The translations under genes and the position numbers were made by a program. Shown here one piece after another: positions 60,994 to 64,000 of a stretch of DNA of 64,000 nucleotides. The notes below the pieces were generated by a model. The model did no database searches. It was not told the DNA's origin and worked only from the letters and a program-made list of their open reading frames with translations. Every line of letters begins with the position of its first letter. The first letter of the stretch is position 1. The stretch comes from Chryseobacterium lathyri (lineage in GTDB: Bacteria; Bacteroidota; Bacteroidia; Flavobacteriales; Weeksellaceae): NCBI RefSeq assembly GCF_030812195.1, contig NZ_JAUSSF010000001.1, positions 868,001 through 932,000 on the forward strand. The letters are read 5' to 3'.

Positions 60994-61246
60994 TATTGTA
61001 TTTCAGAATGACCGATATTATCTTCTCTTCGATGATGAGAAGATCCTGGAGCCTCCGGTTACCAGAGAATGGCATATTTATGCAGACGGAGAATATACCT
61101 GCTCTATCAACAATTGTAAGGTTTCGGAGCTGTTGAAAGTTCCGGGTAAGATTTTTCTGGAAACCCGGGAAAACCTTAATAAACTGGAAAATAGTTTCAG
61201 AAGATTGAATCATGTAATCCTGAGCTCAGATAAAATTAACCTCTAA
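60974..61246 (+). CDS. Small unrecognised protein of the T6SS cassette
   Basis: 90 aa. The ATG at 60974 overlaps the end of the 280-aa gene. Visible features: mixed strand/helix, CSINNCKVSELLKVPGKIF (two Cys), Asn/Lys/Glu-rich end. No signal peptide or membrane span. It ends 11 nt before the PAAR-like gene. It is probably co-expressed with VgrG and the effector and may act as a chaperone or adaptor, without direct evidence. Confidence 0.65.
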   Translation: MTIPLLDIVFQNDRYYLLFDDEKILEPPVTREWHIYADGEYTCSINNCKVSELLKVPGKIFLETRENLNKLENSFRRLNHVILSSDKINL

Positions 61247-61257
61247 ATCATCGCATT

Positions 61258-62799
61258 ATGGCAAAAAAATACGTGCCCGAAGGTGCCTTTTTAGCTTGCG
61301 ACAAAGGAACAAGCCCCTCTACCCTGCGGGTGAGCAACAATAAGAACACGACCATATACAGTGTTCCCATGGCCTCCGAACTGGATTTTCTTCCTTTTTT
61401 CAATATCAAGCCCATGGGTTTTTGTACCAACCCTTTAAAATGGGCAACAGGGGCTTCGTGCCTGCCAACCATTCTCACTGGATGGCAAGCGCCAAAGGAC
61501 GGGGTAAAGATCAATGGCAGCCGGATGCTCTTGGAAGATTCTTTCTGTAATTGTATATTTGGCGGAAAGATTAATATCTTCTTTGACAGAGCTGCCGCGG
61601 TATCCTATGGCGTCGGAGAAGGAAAAATGCCCTCTGATTATATAAAGGAAGGTTTTGACTGGATCGCTGAGCAAAATAAAAAAGGCCGGGAAATGCGGGA
61701 CCAAATGCTACCGGACTGGATGAAGCCTGTAACAGGTGTCGGAGACTGGTTCAGTGATCTGGGGACAGGACTGGTAGAAGGAGCCGTAAACGGTGTTGTA
61801 GGTTTAGGCGAAACAATTTATCAGGTGGGTCAGGATCCCGTGGGCACTGCTGAAGCATTGGGAGGAATGGTAAGTGACGGATGGAATGCAGCTACCGAAG
61901 GTGTTGGAAATGCCTGGGACTGGGCCAGCAAAGGAGATAACTGGAGCAATGCAGCAGAAGGAGCCTGGAACTGGGCCAGTGACGGACAAAACTGGGCAGA
62001 TGCAGGAAGCGCAGCCTGGGAAGGCACTAAAGATGCTGCAAGCTGGGTTGCTGAAAACCCCAGAACAATAGGAACCACTGTTGGGGAATTTATTCCTGAT
62101 GCCGCTGCTGCTGCATTTAGTGGGGGATCTTCCTTAGCATTGACTGGTGCTAAAGTTGCCGGAAAAGAAGCACTTGAAGAAGCTGGTGAAAGAATAGTTC
62201 GGGAAGGCGTAGAAGAAGCAGGTGAGCGGGCAGCAAGGGAGGGTGGAGAAGCTGTAGCTACCAGAACAGGTAGAGAACTTATAGAATCTTTAGGTGATGA
62301 TGCAGCTGATATTGCCCGAGTAATTACAAGAACTACGGATGATATTCAAGATGATATTATAAAACAGGTTAAGGATGGAGATATAGAACTTAGTACTTCC
62401 GCAAGAAAAGGTAATTTTGGTGAAATGACTGCAGATAGAGATATGATGGATAAAGGGTATGAACCTTTACATCAGAGGCTAACAGACATTGACGCCTCGA
62501 CTCACCAAGGAATTGATGGAGTATTTAAAAATCCTGGACCACCACCATCATATGTTGTTGTAGATGCTAAATATGGTCAAGCCGGACTCAGTACACTAAC
62601 AGACGGAACTAGACAGATGTCTGATAAATGGATACAGGACAGATTGGGTAATACTGTTTCTAGACAAGAGTTGCGTAATATAACACAATCAGGTTACGAG
62701 AGAGTTGTTGGAAAAGTTGACGCAAATGGAAATATTGTTTATAGACGTGTTGATGCAAATGGATATATAATTAGAGGAAATGCAGGAAAATGGCCATAA
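61258..62799 (+). CDS. T6SS cargo effector: PAAR-like (DUF4280) tip with C-terminal PoNe-like nuclease domain
   Basis: 513 aa. Residues 1 to ~125 are a DUF4280 PAAR-like domain (VPEGAFLACDKGTSPSTL, FCTNPLKWATGASC, DSFCNC), which caps the VgrG spike. Residues ~125-300 form a helical, Trp- and Gly-rich linker with repeated motifs of the type WNWASDGQNWADAGS. A Glu/Ala-rich helix follows (~300-345). Residues ~381-513 are a nuclease domain with the PD-(D/E)xK pattern: KGNFGEM (Glu389), HQGIDGVF (Asp420) and VVVDAKYG (Asp436, Lys438), then DGTRQMSDKWI. This matches the PoNe DNase family. The adjacent PoNi-type gene supports the call. Confidence 0.85.
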   Translation: MAKKYVPEGAFLACDKGTSPSTLRVSNNKNTTIYSVPMASELDFLPFFNIKPMGFCTNPLKWATGASCLPTILTGWQAPKDGVKINGSRMLLEDSFCNCIFGGKINIFFDRAAAVSYGVGEGKMPSDYIKEGFDWIAEQNKKGREMRDQMLPDWMKPVTGVGDWFSDLGTGLVEGAVNGVVGLGETIYQVGQDPVGTAEALGGMVSDGWNAATEGVGNAWDWASKGDNWSNAAEGAWNWASDGQNWADAGSAAWEGTKDAASWVAENPRTIGTTVGEFIPDAAAAAFSGGSSLALTGAKVAGKEALEEAGERIVREGVEEAGERAAREGGEAVATRTGRELIESLGDDAADIARVITRTTDDIQDDIIKQVKDGDIELSTSARKGNFGEMTADRDMMDKGYEPLHQRLTDIDASTHQGIDGVFKNPGPPPSYVVVDAKYGQAGLSTLTDGTRQMSDKWIQDRLGNTVSRQELRNITQSGYERVVGKVDANGNIVYRRVDANGYIIRGNAGKWP

Positions 62800-62822
62800 A
62801 CCAATAAAAAAATAAAAAAAAT

Positions 62823-63527
62823 ATGAGAACTAGATTTAAGAGCCCTGAGTATTTTGAAAACTATATCACATTAAATAATGAAGATATTGAATTTTATGAA
62901 GACGGATTAAAATCTGGAGCTACTAAAGAGGATCGAATCCCCGCTGTAAGCAGACAGATTTTTACAACAAGTATTCATACCATCATTGCAAAATATTCTG
63001 CCGGAGCTCCTATTCAGGAAATGCAAAATGACTTCTTAAAAGTTATTGATAATTTAAAAACCGGGTGGCAGAGTGATACTCCTACTATTCAGTTTGATGA
63101 TTATATATTAATGCTTTGGATGCTTTCATTAGGTGTTTTATTGGACATTTCGGAAGATGATTACAAAAAAATAACAACCGTTCTGGATAATAGTAATCAC
63201 AAAGATTATATTTATGATATAATTATTTCGTCCAAAATATCCGACAGAAATATAGATTCAAATATATATTATCCTGACGAATTTGGTTTTTTAAAAGATC
63301 TTTATGACGAAAAAAATATTGCTGCATTAAAAGATTATTTAAATGATAGCTGGTACAAAAAAATGAAATCTACCTATTGGTACGATAATGATAAAAACAA
63401 AAACGATGTTTTCTTTGGATACTGGAGTTTTGAAAGCGGAGCTTTTGTGAAAATCTTAAGATTGGATGATTCATCTTTAAAAGAACAGCAATATTACCCT
63501 TACGATCTGGTTCATTGGAAATCATAA
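62823..63527 (+). CDS. PoNi-like immunity protein (DUF1910/DUF1911)
   Basis: 234 aa. The C-terminal block FGYWSFESGAFVKILRLDDS and YPYDLVHW is the DUF1911 hallmark of PoNi immunity proteins, and the N-terminal half (FENYITLNNEDIEFYEDGLK, RQIFTTSIHTIIAKYSAG) corresponds to DUF1910. It should bind and inhibit the nuclease domain encoded by the preceding gene, protecting the producer from its own and sibling effector. The gene starts 23 nt after the effector stop and is clearly more AT-rich than VgrG. Confidence 0.9.
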   Translation: MRTRFKSPEYFENYITLNNEDIEFYEDGLKSGATKEDRIPAVSRQIFTTSIHTIIAKYSAGAPIQEMQNDFLKVIDNLKTGWQSDTPTIQFDDYILMLWMLSLGVLLDISEDDYKKITTVLDNSNHKDYIYDIIISSKISDRNIDSNIYYPDEFGFLKDLYDEKNIAALKDYLNDSWYKKMKSTYWYDNDKNKNDVFFGYWSFESGAFVKILRLDDSSLKEQQYYPYDLVHWKS

Positions 63528-63530
63528 AAT

Positions 63531-64000
63531 ATGGAAAAATATGTAGAAATTATTAAACTCCTTGTTTCAAATGAGGACGATAGGAATTCTATTATTGATA
63601 GACTTATTGAAATTAAAAGTAACTCTTCATTATATGAAGATACTTTCTTCAGAATGCCGGATGATGGTCAAGATATAATCTGGTTGGCAATGGTAGATAT
63701 GCTTATTGAAAGCGGACATGCATTTGAGATCGATTGGAAAGAGGATTACAGCACAGCTAAAAACCAGACAGAAATACTGTTAGGAAACAAAAATGCAGCT
63801 GTAGAAATTGAAAAAGATGAAGATCTCTATAATTTGGAAGCCGAATCCTTTTTTCCCCTTCTTAATAAAAAGATAGAAAAATCTGGTTATCAGCTTTTAA
63901 ACTTAGATATTGACAGCGACAGTTATGTTAGCCTATTAGCCAATTATGAATGCATACATAGACTTTTATCTTTAGATAATCGAATAAAGGAATATAGATA
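63531..64000 (+). CDS. DUF6630-like small acidic protein, 3' end outside the window
   Basis: The ATG at 63531 lies 3 nt after the PoNi-like stop; the frame stays open to the window edge (156 codons visible). The block QDIIWLAMVDMLIESGHAFE and IDWKEDY resembles DUF6630 family proteins, which occur near immunity genes. The protein is acidic, with no signal peptide. It could be a second or orphan immunity protein. Family and role are tentative. Confidence 0.55.
   Translation, partial: MEKYVEIIKLLVSNEDDRNSIIDRLIEIKSNSSLYEDTFFRMPDDGQDIIWLAMVDMLIESGHAFEIDWKEDYSTAKNQTEILLGNKNAAVEIEKDEDLYNLEAESFFPLLNKKIEKSGYQLLNLDIDSDSYVSLLANYECIHRLLSLDNRIKEYR

Noticed and set aside
1-64000. CRISPR array, tRNA/rRNA genes, replication origin, insertion sequences
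   Set aside because: I looked for regularly spaced repeats, tRNA-like cloverleaf segments, rRNA-like sequence, DnaA-box clusters and transposase motifs and found none. Short tRNAs could be missed without a search tool.

Overview
The window looks like chromosomal DNA of a Flavobacteriia bacterium, most likely Chryseobacterium or a close relative (Weeksellaceae). The clues are AT-rich intergenic DNA, Flavobacteriia-type promoter elements (TTTG about 20 nt before TAnnTTTG), few purine-rich Shine-Dalgarno sites, secreted proteins ending in type IX secretion sorting domains, a membrane pyrophosphatase with an OmpA tail, and a Chryseobacterium-type double-glycine 'bacteriocin-like' peptide. This assignment is by recognition, not by a database search. 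I saw no rRNA, tRNA, CRISPR array, insertion sequence or replication origin.

Layout. 1-3.3 kb: 5'-truncated SWIM/SNF2 helicase. 3.4-8.7 kb: T9SS-secreted GEVED protein, a small operon (acetyltransferase, VOC protein, endonuclease V-like protein), an M28 lipoprotein peptidase and a PLP aminotransferase. 8.7-21 kb: a long minus-strand block with membrane pyrophosphatase-OmpA fusion, soluble pyrophosphatase, envelope/surface-type genes (multi-pass membrane protein, PhyH dioxygenase, FemAB-like transferase), RadC, an L,D-transpeptidase-like protein, a LolD-like ATPase and pyruvate dehydrogenase E2 and E1-alpha. 21-24.6 kb: PAP2-like protein, BlaI-type repressor, DUF4153 membrane protein and a Gly-rich RRM protein, with a 24-bp perfect inverted repeat between two terminators. 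24.9-30.4 kb: small regulators and a thioesterase / AraC-HMA regulator / copper ATPase cluster. 30.7-35.1 kb: polysaccharide deacetylase, PLP homeostasis protein, a sigma-54 activator without a DNA-binding domain, and a MATE exporter.

35.2-36.9 kb is the most unusual chromosomal patch: an islet bounded by two copies of a 23-bp direct repeat. It carries an intact class I terpene synthase (DDxxE, pyrophosphate-sensor Arg, NSE triad and RY pair all present), a decayed second terpene synthase and a large imperfect hairpin. 37-56.6 kb is mostly housekeeping: Crp/Fnr regulators, HAD phosphatases, S9 peptidase, Era, Map, acyl-ACP desaturase, GpmI, a SUI1-like factor, a PhoX-like T9SS protein next to a di-heme peroxidase, and a nucleoside phosphorylase. 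It also includes a 53-aa GG-leader peptide gene.

58-64 kb is a type VI secretion effector cassette: VgrG, two small unrecognised proteins, a PAAR-like (DUF4280) protein carrying a C-terminal PD-(D/E)xK nuclease resembling PoNe, its PoNi-like (DUF1910/1911) immunity protein, and a second small acidic protein cut by the window edge. The structural T6SS genes are not in the window. VgrG plus the PAAR-like tip would deliver the nuclease, PoNi would protect the producer, and the two small proteins are placed where loading factors would be expected.
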